Source: Kribbella sp. ALI-6-A (GTDB lineage Bacteria > Actinomycetota > Actinomycetes > Propionibacteriales > Kribbellaceae). From it: a DNA stretch of 64,000 nt. The DNA lies in the NCBI RefSeq assembly GCF_001984195.1, contig NZ_MTQN01000012.1, forward strand, positions 496,001 through 560,000, given 5' to 3'. Shown here piece after piece: positions 16,321-24,558 of the stretch (positions within the stretch are counted from its first letter, which is position 1; each line of letters begins with the position of its first letter). Below the pieces are notes generated by a model, which was not told the origin of the DNA, searched no databases, and saw nothing but the letters and a program-made list of their open reading frames with translations. A program made the position numbers and the translations under genes.

Positions 16321-17212
16321 CCGCGGCGGCCAGGACGTCGTCGACGCTGATCCTCAGCAACGCTTCGTCCGGCTGGTCCGCATGCGGATCGCCGGGCTCG
16401 GTGCCGCGGTAGAGCACGGTGTGCAGTTCGCGATCGATCGCAGGGCCCCACCACTGCGGCGGGGTGGGCCCGAACAGCGTGACAGAGCGCGTGCCCACGG
16501 CGGTGGCCAGATGGGCGACTCCGGTGTCGCCGCTGACCAGCAGCGCCGCTCCAGCCACCACCTGTGCCAGTTCGTCCAGGTCGTAGCGTCCGCTCGCGTC
16601 CTCGCATCCCGTGGGCTTGCTGATCAATCCACACAGCTCACGCTCATGCCGTCCACCCGTCAGCATCACTCGGCGGCCCGCGCGCTGGAGTTCGGAGACG
16701 ACGGCGATCCAGCGCTCCGGCGGCCACTGCCGCGCCGTACTGGCTGCGCCCGGGTGGACGAGGACGACATCCGTGGAGAGGGACGGGATGTCCAGCCGCA
16801 GATCTTCGGGTGAGCAGTCGCCACCCGCGTCCCGAACCAGCCGGCACCACCGGTCGACCTCGTGCTCGTCGCCCCGCCACACCGTCGTACTGCGATAGCC
16901 CGCGTCCGGGCAGTCGAGCGCGATCAGTTCCTCCGGACCGCCGGCGAGCAGCATCCGGTGACTCTGCGGCCCGCGCCCGTGCAGGTTGACGGCAAGGTGC
17001 GGTCCAAGACCCAGGCCCGGCGGTGGTCCGGACAGCCCAGGCGTCGGGACCACTTCGTCGACCACACCGAGCCGACGAAGCCAACTCGCCACGGGCTCGG
17101 TCCCGGCCAGGACAAGCGGGTGCCCGGGATGACGACGCTTGAGCCCCCGCAACGCCGGTACGCCGGTCAGCGCGTCACCGAGCCCGAGCGCCCGCAGGAC
17201 GAGGATCGTCAC
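16304..17212 (-). CDS. Glycosyltransferase family 9 (heptosyltransferase-like)
   Basis: A 302-residue GT9/ADP-heptosyltransferase-like protein. The N terminus reads VTILVLRALGLGDALTGVPAL, and VVLVHPGAASTARQWPPERW with LVSGDTGVAHLATAVGTRSV forms the donor-binding C-terminal half. It is probably a cytoplasmic transferase adding heptose or another sugar to a surface glycan. The GTG at 17212 overlaps the SDR stop by four bases. It is the last gene of the nine-gene operon and one of its two GT9 members. Confidence 0.85.
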   Translation of the reverse strand: MTILVLRALGLGDALTGVPALRGLKRRHPGHPLVLAGTEPVASWLRRLGVVDEVVPTPGLSGPPPGLGLGPHLAVNLHGRGPQSHRMLLAGGPEELIALDCPDAGYRSTTVWRGDEHEVDRWCRLVRDAGGDCSPEDLRLDIPSLSTDVVLVHPGAASTARQWPPERWIAVVSELQRAGRRVMLTGGRHERELCGLISKPTGCEDASGRYDLDELAQVVAGAALLVSGDTGVAHLATAVGTRSVTLFGPTPPQWWGPAIDRELHTVLYRGTEPGDPHADQPDEALLRISVDDVLAAAVTALG

Positions 17213-17910
17213 GGCCAGGACGGCTCCGTCGAGGGGGTCACCACCAGCTCGCGGATCTCGATGCCCGGCGGCTGCGACAGCGCGTACGCGACAGTTTCCG
17301 CCACGGCGTCCGGATCGTTCAGTACGGCGTCCGGCCCGGGCTTGTATTGGTCCGGGCGCCCGTCGAAGAACGCGGTCTGCATCCCACCCGGGATCAGCAT
17401 CGTGACTCCGACCCGCCCGGCGGTCTCCACCGCCAGCGCCCGGGTGAAGCCGACCACGCCGAACTTCGACGCGCAGTACGCCGTGGCGTCGCTGAGCGCG
17501 CGCAGCCCGAGCGTGGACGCCACGGTCACGATCCGGCCGCGGCTGCGTTCCAGCCGTGGGACCGCGGCACGAGCGATCGCCGCCGTACCGATCAGGTTCA
17601 CGTTGATCACGCGGACCCAGTCCTCCAGCGAGACGTCGGTGATCAGCCCGCAGGCGTCGGTCCCGGCCGCGGTGACCACACCGGTCAGCGGGCCGATCTG
17701 GTCCTCGGCCGCGGCCAGCGCAGGTTCGGCGGCCGACGGATCGGACAGGTCCACCTCGACCCACGGCCCGTCCTCGGCCGGCTTCTGGCGGTCCAGGACG
17801 ACGGCCGTTCCGCCGCGCTTCTGGACGGCGCGAACCACGGCGGCGCCCAGGCCGCTGGCGCCTCCGGTCACCGCCACACGGGACAGAGCGGAAGGGATCG
17901 GCTCGGTCAT
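17209..17910 (-). CDS. Short-chain dehydrogenase/reductase in the heptose operon
   Basis: A 233-residue classical SDR with the cofactor motif VAVTGGASGLGAAVVRAV and the active-site region VTVASTLGLRALSD followed by AYCASKFGVVGF (Tyr-x3-Lys). It is not the extended type seen in HldD, so it is not an ordinary ADP-heptose epimerase. It may oxidise or reduce a sugar intermediate. The ATG at 17910 shares a base with the hldE stop (TGATG), so the two are coupled. Confidence 0.8.
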   Translation of the reverse strand: MTEPIPSALSRVAVTGGASGLGAAVVRAVQKRGGTAVVLDRQKPAEDGPWVEVDLSDPSAAEPALAAAEDQIGPLTGVVTAAGTDACGLITDVSLEDWVRVINVNLIGTAAIARAAVPRLERSRGRIVTVASTLGLRALSDATAYCASKFGVVGFTRALAVETAGRVGVTMLIPGGMQTAFFDGRPDQYKPGPDAVLNDPDAVAETVAYALSQPPGIEIRELVVTPSTEPSWP

Positions 17911-19292
17911 CACACAGTCCTCTCGTCGATCGGTGTAGTGCGGTTCAGGATGGAGGTGGTGGACCGGCCCGCCAGGTAGGGCACCAGCACGACTCGGCCG
18001 CCCCACTCGCTGACCACAGGTGTCTCGGGCAACATCTCGGCGGTGTAGTCACCGCCCTTGGTCCAGATGTCCGGGCGGAGTTCGTCGAGCAGCCGGCACG
18101 GGTCGTCGTCGTCGAAGACCGCGACCGCGTCCACACAGCGCAGCGAGCGCAGGACCTGGAGGCGATCGGCGAGCGAATTGACCGGCCGGTCCGGGCCCTT
18201 GAGGCGCCGGATGCTGTCGTCGGAGTTGACCAGCACGATCAGCGCGTCGCCCAGCCGGCGAGCGGCTTCCAGGCTGGCGATGTGGCCGGCGTGCAGGACG
18301 TCGAAGCAGCCGCCGGTCGCCACCACCTTGCCGCCACCGCCGTGAACCCGTCGGATCACCGCCGCGGCGTCATCCTGCTCGGTGGTCCAGGGGATCCGCA
18401 GACCGGCGCCGGCAGGCCCGGAGACGCCTCCTGCGACCAGCCACGCGGCGGTGTCGGAGACCGCCCGCTCGACAGCATCCCGGGCGGTCGCGCCCGAGCC
18501 CAGCGCCGCTGCCACCGTGCCGGCGAATCGGTCGCCCGCACCGCAGGCGTCGCCGCGGTGGTCGAACGGCGTGGGCGTGAAGGTGGCCGGTCCACCACCG
18601 GCCGCGGTGAACACCCCGTTGCCACCATCGGTCACCGCCACCGCCCAGGCCTGCCACTGGTCACGCAACCGCACCACCAGCTGGTCCGGTTCTCCGGCGG
18701 TGTCGCAGAAGTGCTGTGCCTCCGACCGGTTCGGTGTCGCCAGCGTGACGCCAGGCACCGGCTGAGCACCGCGCGGGTGCGGATCCCAGACGACAGCCCG
18801 TTGCGACGCCCAGCGCCGCAGTACGCCGTACACCTCCGGGTGGGCCACCACACCGCCGCCGTAGTCCGACACCAGGACGGCGTCCGCCTCCTCCAGCGCT
18901 TCCTCGAGCGCCTGCACGTCGCAGGGCCCCTGGATCGCCGGTTCCTCCTTCGGTGGTTCCACATCGAGGCGCAGCAACGACTGCCCGGCACTGCGGACCC
19001 GGGTCTTGCAGCGCGTGCCCGACGCGGTCAGGATCGCCGTCACCGGGACCCGCTCGGTCAGCAGCGCCGACAAGCGCTTGGCCGGCTCGTCGTCGGCCAG
19101 CGCGGTGAGCAGGCGGACCTCGATCCCCTCCCGCGCGAGCAGACTGGCCGCCAGACCGGCGCCACCGGCGCGTTCGTTCACCGCCCCGATCTCGACGACC
19201 GGCACCGGAGCGTCCGGGCAGACGCGGTCCACGTGCCCGTCGATGTCGCGGTCCAGCAGGACGTCGCCGATCACCACTACCCGGATGGTCAC
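17910..19292 (-). CDS. hldE: Bifunctional heptose-7-phosphate kinase / heptose-1-phosphate nucleotidyltransferase
   Basis: A 460-residue HldE/RfaE-type protein. The N-terminal PfkB/ribokinase domain (about 1-310) has VVIGDVLLDRDIDG, AGGAGLAASLLA and the catalytic HRGDACGAGDRF. The C-terminal cytidylyltransferase-like domain (about 325-460) has VVATGGCFDVLHAGHI with the HxGH motif and the substrate block VFDDDDPCRLLDELRPDI. It turns heptose-7-phosphate into the 1,7-bisphosphate, and later heptose-1-phosphate into nucleotide-heptose. GTG at 19292 has a GAGGAGGTGG site and overlaps gmhA. Confidence 0.9.
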   Translation of the reverse strand: MTIRVVVIGDVLLDRDIDGHVDRVCPDAPVPVVEIGAVNERAGGAGLAASLLAREGIEVRLLTALADDEPAKRLSALLTERVPVTAILTASGTRCKTRVRSAGQSLLRLDVEPPKEEPAIQGPCDVQALEEALEEADAVLVSDYGGGVVAHPEVYGVLRRWASQRAVVWDPHPRGAQPVPGVTLATPNRSEAQHFCDTAGEPDQLVVRLRDQWQAWAVAVTDGGNGVFTAAGGGPATFTPTPFDHRGDACGAGDRFAGTVAAALGSGATARDAVERAVSDTAAWLVAGGVSGPAGAGLRIPWTTEQDDAAAVIRRVHGGGGKVVATGGCFDVLHAGHIASLEAARRLGDALIVLVNSDDSIRRLKGPDRPVNSLADRLQVLRSLRCVDAVAVFDDDDPCRLLDELRPDIWTKGGDYTAEMLPETPVVSEWGGRVVLVPYLAGRSTTSILNRTTPIDERTV

Positions 19293-19894
19293 ACCACCAC
19301 CTCCTCGTTCGTCTCCCGTACGGCGGGCGACAGGTGCCGCTCGACGATCGCGCACAACGCATGCACCGCGACCAGGTGGATCTCCTGGACCGCCGTCGGC
19401 GCCTCGGTCTCCACGGTCAGCGCCTCGTCGGCCACGTCGGCCAACGGGTTCGGGCCCGGACCGGTCATCGCCCAGACCAGCAGCCCGCCGGCGTGGGCCC
19501 GTTCGGCTGCGGCCAGCAGGTTCGTACTGCGGCCGCTGGTCGACAGCAGCATCAGGACGTCACCGGGCCGGCCGTGCGCCTGCACCTGGCGAGCGAACAC
19601 CTCGTCCCCACCGAAGTCGTTGCCGATCGCCGTGGTGCTGGAGGTTTCGGCGTGCAGCGCCAGCGCCGCGAGCGGTGCGCGGTCGGTCTCGAACCGGCCG
19701 ACCAACTCCGCGGTCAGATGCTGCGCCTCCGCCGCACTGCCTCCGTTGCCTGCGGCAAGCAATCGACCGCCACCGGCGAGATGCGGCGCCAGCTGCCGGC
19801 CCCAGCCTTCGATCAGCGCGTTGTGCCGCTCCAGACTGGCCAGGCCGGTCCGCAGGTCGTCCAGGTGCCCGGACAGAGTTCCGAACCTGGCCAT
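19289..19894 (-). CDS. gmhA: Sedoheptulose-7-phosphate isomerase (SIS domain)
   Basis: A 201-residue SIS-fold isomerase of normal GmhA length. GRLLAAGNGGSAAEAQHLTAEL binds the sugar phosphate and carries the catalytic-Glu region; TAIGNDFGGDEVFARQVQAHG and LLSTSGRSTNLLAA follow, and VQEIHLVAVHALC supplies the C-terminal His. It converts sedoheptulose-7-phosphate to heptose-7-phosphate, the first heptose step. The ATG at 19894 overlaps the upstream glycosyltransferase stop (TGATG). Confidence 0.88.
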   Translation of the reverse strand: MARFGTLSGHLDDLRTGLASLERHNALIEGWGRQLAPHLAGGGRLLAAGNGGSAAEAQHLTAELVGRFETDRAPLAALALHAETSSTTAIGNDFGGDEVFARQVQAHGRPGDVLMLLSTSGRSTNLLAAAERAHAGGLLVWAMTGPGPNPLADVADEALTVETEAPTAVQEIHLVAVHALCAIVERHLSPAVRETNEEVVV

Positions 19895-21123
19895 CAACGC
19901 CTCCTCACCGCGGCGACCGGAGCGGTCAGTCGCTCGTAGACCCGCTCGGTGTCCTCGGCGACCTTGGCCCAGGTGTAGCGCTCGGCCACCCGGTCGGCTG
20001 CCGCCTTGCCGAGTTCGGCCCGGCGCCGGGGATCGGCCAGCAGCTCCTTCAGCACGGTCGCGAGCCGGGCGGGGTCACGCGGGGGCACGTGGATGCCGGT
20101 GACACCGTCGACGATCGTGTCGAGCAGTCCACCGACCGCCGACCCGACCACGGGCCGCGCGCAGGCCATCGCTTCCAGCGGCACGATGCCGAACGGCTCG
20201 TACCACGGTGTGCAGGCGACGACGTCCGCCGAACGCAGCAGCTGCGGCACCAGGTCGCGCGGGACCGCGCCGATCAGCCGCACCCGGCCGGCCACACCGT
20301 GGCGTTCGGCCTCGGCGCGCAACCGGCGTACTTCGGGGTCCTGGTCGAAGGCTGCTCCGGCGGGACCGCCGGCGACGACCAGCTCCGCATCGGGAACGCT
20401 CGCCAGCGCGGCGATCACGGTGTCGACGCCTTTGCGTTCGACCAGGCGGCTGAGCGACAGGACGCGTCCGCCCTGGCCCTGCCACCAGTCGTCCGGCGTA
20501 CTGGTCGATGCTTGTGCAAAGAGGGCTGGGTCGACACCGCACGGAACGACATGCATGTTCTGCGCCGGCGCTCCGAGGGCGAGCAGTTCCCGCACCTCAT
20601 CGGTCGCCGTGGCGATGACGGCGTCGGCGGTCCGGGCCAGCCCGGCCTCCAGCTCCAGCCGCTCCGCCGGGCTGGTGTCCTGCGCTCCCTGGTGGCGCCG
20701 CTTGACCACCCCGAGCGCGTGGAAGGTCTGTGCGAACGCAACCGGCACGGTACGCCGTACGCGGTCGCAGGCGACGCCGGACATCCAGAAGTGCGCGTGC
20801 ACGAGATCAGGGGGCGTGACCGCCCAACGCTCGGCCATCCAGTCGCCGAACGCCGCCATGTACGGCAGCAGCTCGTCCTTCGGGATCTGCCGCGGTGGAC
20901 CGGCCGGGACGTGGATCACCTCGACGCCGTCGCCGAGCGGGACCCGCTCAGCAAGCTCCGGATCGTCCCGCCGGGTGTAGACCTCGACCGAGTGGCCGCG
21001 CCGCGCGAGCGCGGAGGCCAGTGCCGCGACGTGGACGTTCTGCCCACCCGCGTCGGCCGTGCCCAGGCCGGTCGCCAGCACCGCCAGTGGGCTGGCGTGC
21101 TCGGACACCATCGCGATCCTCAT
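19894..21123 (-). CDS. Glycosyltransferase family 4
   Basis: A 409-residue GT-B transferase. The N-terminal half has MRIAMVSEHASPLAVLATG and GGQNVHVAALASALARRGHSV. The donor half has VLSLSRLVERKGVDTVIAAL and the GT4 motif EPFGIVPLEAMACARPVVGS with its Glu residues. It is likely a cytoplasmic retaining transferase acting on a lipid-linked glycan. The ATG at 21123 overlaps the previous gene by four bases. Confidence 0.88.
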   Translation of the reverse strand: MRIAMVSEHASPLAVLATGLGTADAGGQNVHVAALASALARRGHSVEVYTRRDDPELAERVPLGDGVEVIHVPAGPPRQIPKDELLPYMAAFGDWMAERWAVTPPDLVHAHFWMSGVACDRVRRTVPVAFAQTFHALGVVKRRHQGAQDTSPAERLELEAGLARTADAVIATATDEVRELLALGAPAQNMHVVPCGVDPALFAQASTSTPDDWWQGQGGRVLSLSRLVERKGVDTVIAALASVPDAELVVAGGPAGAAFDQDPEVRRLRAEAERHGVAGRVRLIGAVPRDLVPQLLRSADVVACTPWYEPFGIVPLEAMACARPVVGSAVGGLLDTIVDGVTGIHVPPRDPARLATVLKELLADPRRRAELGKAAADRVAERYTWAKVAEDTERVYERLTAPVAAVRRR

Positions 21124-22079
21124 CGAGCCACCTCCTTCAGCAGTCGTTCCCAGTCGTCCAAGAACCTGTCGAGACCGAACCGCTGCAGCGCGTGCGCCCG
21201 GGCCCGCAGGCCGATCTCGCGGGCCTCGTCGGGATCGGCCAGCCACCTGAGCGCCGTCGAGCCGAGCAGCTCCACGTCGGAGCTGACCAGTCCCGCGTCG
21301 GCCGGGACCGACTCGGGCGCCGCGGTCGCCGCCAGCACGAGGACCGGCAGGCCCAGCGTCATCGCCTCGATCAGGGACAGGCCGAGGCTGGTCCAGCGAT
21401 ACGGGTGCAGGTAGGCGAAGTGCTGCGCCATCCGGTCGTGCAGCTCGTCCTGGGACAGGTTGTCGACCCCCGCCAGACCAGAACGGATCCGGGCCGTCAG
21501 CTCGTCGGTCTTCATCCCGTACACGCTTACCGGGACCTGCTCTGCGATCCGCGCGACCAGGTCGGTCCCGGCGACCCGCCAGCGGCGTACGGGCTCGTTG
21601 ACGGAGACGACCAGGGAGTCGAGGTCACCGGTGTAGCGGTAGCCGTAGTCCGGTACGCCGTGCTCGACCACCATCGCCGGCGCGACGCCGTTGTCCCACA
21701 TGGCCCGGTTGAACTCGGTCACGTGGACCACCGGGATGTCGCTGCGCTTGCTGAGCGGGTGGATCCAGTCGTTCACGTCGCCGCGTGGAGTGTTGTGCTC
21801 GACGTAGACCGCCGGCACTCCGTGCTCGCCGACGGACCGGCCGGACCAACGCTCGAACAGGTCCACCTCACTCGGCCGCTGCAGCAGAACGACGTCGAAG
21901 TCGGCGGTCCGCACTTCCTCGGGCGTCACCTCCCGCACCGAGTCCGGCCAGTGGTAGGTCTGCGCGCGCCCTCTGCCGTCCGGGCCCCGGTCCGGCAGCA
22001 CCGGGACGTAGTACTCGTGCGGCCCCTGGACGAACGACGTCATCCAGGCCGCATGCACGTGCCAGGCCAGGATCCTCAT
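21120..22079 (-). CDS. GT-B glycosyltransferase
   Basis: A 319-residue protein starting MRILAWHVHAAWMTSFVQG. VPAVYVEHNTPRGDVNDW and the C-terminal LGLSLIEAMTLGLPVLVLAA donor motif support a GT-B glycosyltransferase, possibly of the GT4 clan, although the N-terminal half is shorter than in GT4. The start at 22079 overlaps the preceding gene by four bases. The sugar and acceptor are unknown; operon context suggests surface glycan assembly. Confidence 0.75.
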   Translation of the reverse strand: MRILAWHVHAAWMTSFVQGPHEYYVPVLPDRGPDGRGRAQTYHWPDSVREVTPEEVRTADFDVVLLQRPSEVDLFERWSGRSVGEHGVPAVYVEHNTPRGDVNDWIHPLSKRSDIPVVHVTEFNRAMWDNGVAPAMVVEHGVPDYGYRYTGDLDSLVVSVNEPVRRWRVAGTDLVARIAEQVPVSVYGMKTDELTARIRSGLAGVDNLSQDELHDRMAQHFAYLHPYRWTSLGLSLIEAMTLGLPVLVLAATAAPESVPADAGLVSSDVELLGSTALRWLADPDEAREIGLRARAHALQRFGLDRFLDDWERLLKEVAR

Positions 22080-23080
22080 CCGGCCACCTCCTCGATCAGC
22101 TTGCGAACGGCGACCACGACCTCGTCGGCCGAGATCCCGTCCAGGCAGGGATGGCCCGGCACCGGGCAGATCCGGGCGCGGGACGCCGCGCACGGCGCCT
22201 GCTGGTCGCCGAGCAGAACGGTGGGCACTCCCCAAGGCGCCCAGGATTCGGCCGGGACGACCGGCGCGAACAGCGACACCACCGGCGTACCGACGGCGGC
22301 GGCGAGATGGGCCGGACCGGTGTTGCCGACCACGACGCAGGACGCCGCCTTCAGCAGCGCGGCGAGCTCCCGGAAGCCGGTACGGCCACCGAGATCGATG
22401 CCGCCACCGGCCGCGACCTGCGCGGTCAGCCGCCGCTCCGACGCCGCTCCGGTCACCACCACTTGGTGGCCATCAGCAACCAATGCCTCGACCATCGCGC
22501 GGGCCGTCGCGGCGCCCGGCGCGCGCGCCGGCACCGAGGCGCCGGGATGGACCACCACAAAAGGCGCTTCAGGCAACGATATGGGCGGTAGGGCGTCGCG
22601 GACCGCCAGCCGGCCGTCGTCACCGTCGGGCAGTTCGTAGCCCGCGGCCCGGACCAGGGACAGCGCACGTTCGACCTCGTGGCCCGGTTCCGGATGGTGC
22701 CGAAGGTCGAGCAGCGAACCCGGGTAGTCGATGCTCGACGCCCCGATCCACCCCAGCCCGGCCATCCGCAGCAACAGCGCCATCGGCAAGGGACTCTGGT
22801 GGAACGACGTCAGGATCAGTGCTCGATGCACGCGCGCCAGCCGCAACGCGTCGACCAGCGTGCTCACGCTGACCGGATCGACGGCCGGCGGATCGAAACC
22901 CGTCCACGGACAGGGCCAGACGAAAACGTCGTGCACTCCGGGCAGCAACCGCGCCGCCTGCTCGCCGGACGGGGACACCAGCAGCACCACGCGATCGGTC
23001 GCCGCCACGGCACGGATCGCCGGTCCTGCGAGCAGGACGTCGCCGTCGTTGTCCATCCGGCTGATCAGGACGGTCCTCAT
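22076..23080 (-). CDS. Glycosyltransferase family 9 (heptosyltransferase-like)
   Basis: A 334-residue GT9 protein: MRTVLISRMDNDGDVLLAGP at the N terminus, FVVVHPGASVPARAPGAATA at the donor domain, and VVVGNTGPAHLAAAVGTPVV near the C terminus, followed by a Cys-containing tail. It is the longer of the operon's two GT9 enzymes and a good candidate for transferring heptose made by gmhA, hldE and the GmhB-type domain. The ATG at 23080 overlaps the fusion gene stop by four bases. Confidence 0.85.
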   Translation of the reverse strand: MRTVLISRMDNDGDVLLAGPAIRAVAATDRVVLLVSPSGEQAARLLPGVHDVFVWPCPWTGFDPPAVDPVSVSTLVDALRLARVHRALILTSFHQSPLPMALLLRMAGLGWIGASSIDYPGSLLDLRHHPEPGHEVERALSLVRAAGYELPDGDDGRLAVRDALPPISLPEAPFVVVHPGASVPARAPGAATARAMVEALVADGHQVVVTGAASERRLTAQVAAGGGIDLGGRTGFRELAALLKAASCVVVGNTGPAHLAAAVGTPVVSLFAPVVPAESWAPWGVPTVLLGDQQAPCAASRARICPVPGHPCLDGISADEVVVAVRKLIEEVAG

Positions 23081-24558
23081 CGGCACTGCTCCAGCACCAG
23101 GTCCACCGCCGTACCGAGATCCGGAGCGACAACGGCGGCCTGCACGATCTCCTCCGGCTGGGTCTTGCCGTTCGGCACCAGCACCGACCGTGCCCCCGCG
23201 GCCCGCGCGGCAGCGACGTCCGAGCCGATGTCCCCGACCACAACCACCTGCTCAGGCCGTACGCCGAGCCGCTCCGCGGCCGAGATCACCAGGCCCGCTG
23301 CGGGTTTGCGACAGGTGCAGCCGTCGGCCTCGACGTGCGGGCACAGCTGCCAGGTGTCGAACGGTCCGAGCAGTTCGTCCACCCGCTGGTTCACCGCGGC
23401 GGCGTCGTCGGCACTGATCAGCCCGCGCCCGATCCCCGACTGGTTCGTCACCACGCCCAGGCGCAGGCCCGCCGCACGCAGCCGAGCGACCGCTTCCTCC
23501 GCGCCGTCCACCGGCACGACCTTGGCCGGATCGCCGTTGTACGGCACGTCGTGCACCAGCGTCCCGTCCCGGTCGAACAGCACCGCGCGCACCGGGCCAG
23601 GCCACTGCATGCTGCCGCGGTGACGCCACCACCCACGCGTCCGGTGCCAGACCGCGACGAACGGCAGGACCGCCGAGGTCGCGGTCATCCGCTGCAACTC
23701 GTTCTTGGTCCGTGGACCGGGAGCGATCCGGCGCCAGGTGAAGTCGGCGGTCAGGGCCAGCCAGCCGGCCAGTCCCGCAGCCGCCGTACGGCGCCGGCCG
23801 AGCAGCGTTCCGGCGGTTGCCAACCCCGCGGCAGCGACTGTTGCCAGGTGCCACTTGAACCGGCCGGGCGGGCACTCGGCCAGTTCACGCCAGTGCTTGC
23901 CGTAGATCGCGCGCAGCAGGGCATCGTCCGCGTTGCCCCGCTGGACCCGCACGCTGACCCAGAAGTTCTCCTGCCGGACCGGATGGTTCACGAACCGCTC
24001 GCCGACCACCAACCGCCCGCCGGTACGCCGTACCCGCAGCGCGAGCTCGGCGTCCTCGCGGTAGGCGCGCGGGAACCGCTCGTCGAAGCCACCCACCCTT
24101 TCCAGCACCGACCGCCGGTAGGCCATGTCGGCCGTGGCCCACCTGGCCCCTTCCAGCCCGGCCGTACTGCGCTCCCAGTCCGTCGGCCGCCGGCCGGACG
24201 CCCGCGGTACGACGATGCGTCCCTGCACCGCGGCGACCTGATCAGGCTGCCGAAGGTCCTCGACGAGCAGGTCGGACCAGCCGTCCGGCAGCCTGACATC
24301 GTCGTCCAGGAAGGCGATCCACTCGGTCGAGGCCGCGCGCCATCCCTTGTTTCTGGCGGCCGCCGGTCCGCGCCCACCGCCGGGCAGCACGAGCACGTCG
24401 AGCCCGGTCGCGGTGAGGTCGAGCGGAGGTTCCGCAGCGGCCCGGTCGTCCACGACGTACACCGCTTCGGGCCGGTTCGGCTGCCGCGCCAGATCGGACA
24501 GCAAATCGGTGAGGCACGGACGCCCCACAGTGGGTACGACGACCGACCACCGAGTCAC
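23077..24558 (-). CDS. Fusion of a GT2 glycosyltransferase with a GmhB-type heptose bisphosphatase
   Basis: A 493-residue two-domain protein. Residues about 1-300 form a GT2 domain (SVVVPTVGRPCLTDLLSDLA, then IAFLDDDVRLPDGW with the DxD motif). From about residue 323 a HAD phosphatase starts VRAVLFDRDGTLVHD and continues VVTNQSGIGRGLISADD, with CPHVEADGCTCRKP as the GmhB zinc-binding Cys/His cluster. The second domain should remove the 7-phosphate of heptose-1,7-bisphosphate, the step missing between the two HldE activities. GTG at 24558 overlaps the carbamoyltransferase. Confidence 0.87.
   Translation of the reverse strand: MTRWSVVVPTVGRPCLTDLLSDLARQPNRPEAVYVVDDRAAAEPPLDLTATGLDVLVLPGGGRGPAAARNKGWRAASTEWIAFLDDDVRLPDGWSDLLVEDLRQPDQVAAVQGRIVVPRASGRRPTDWERSTAGLEGARWATADMAYRRSVLERVGGFDERFPRAYREDAELALRVRRTGGRLVVGERFVNHPVRQENFWVSVRVQRGNADDALLRAIYGKHWRELAECPPGRFKWHLATVAAAGLATAGTLLGRRRTAAAGLAGWLALTADFTWRRIAPGPRTKNELQRMTATSAVLPFVAVWHRTRGWWRHRGSMQWPGPVRAVLFDRDGTLVHDVPYNGDPAKVVPVDGAEEAVARLRAAGLRLGVVTNQSGIGRGLISADDAAAVNQRVDELLGPFDTWQLCPHVEADGCTCRKPAAGLVISAAERLGVRPEQVVVVGDIGSDVAAARAAGARSVLVPNGKTQPEEIVQAAVVAPDLGTAVDLVLEQCR

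Noticed and set aside
17209..17910. The operon SDR as HldD epimerase
   Set aside because: It is a short classical SDR, whereas HldD belongs to the extended group, so an ordinary ADP-heptose epimerase role is not supported.
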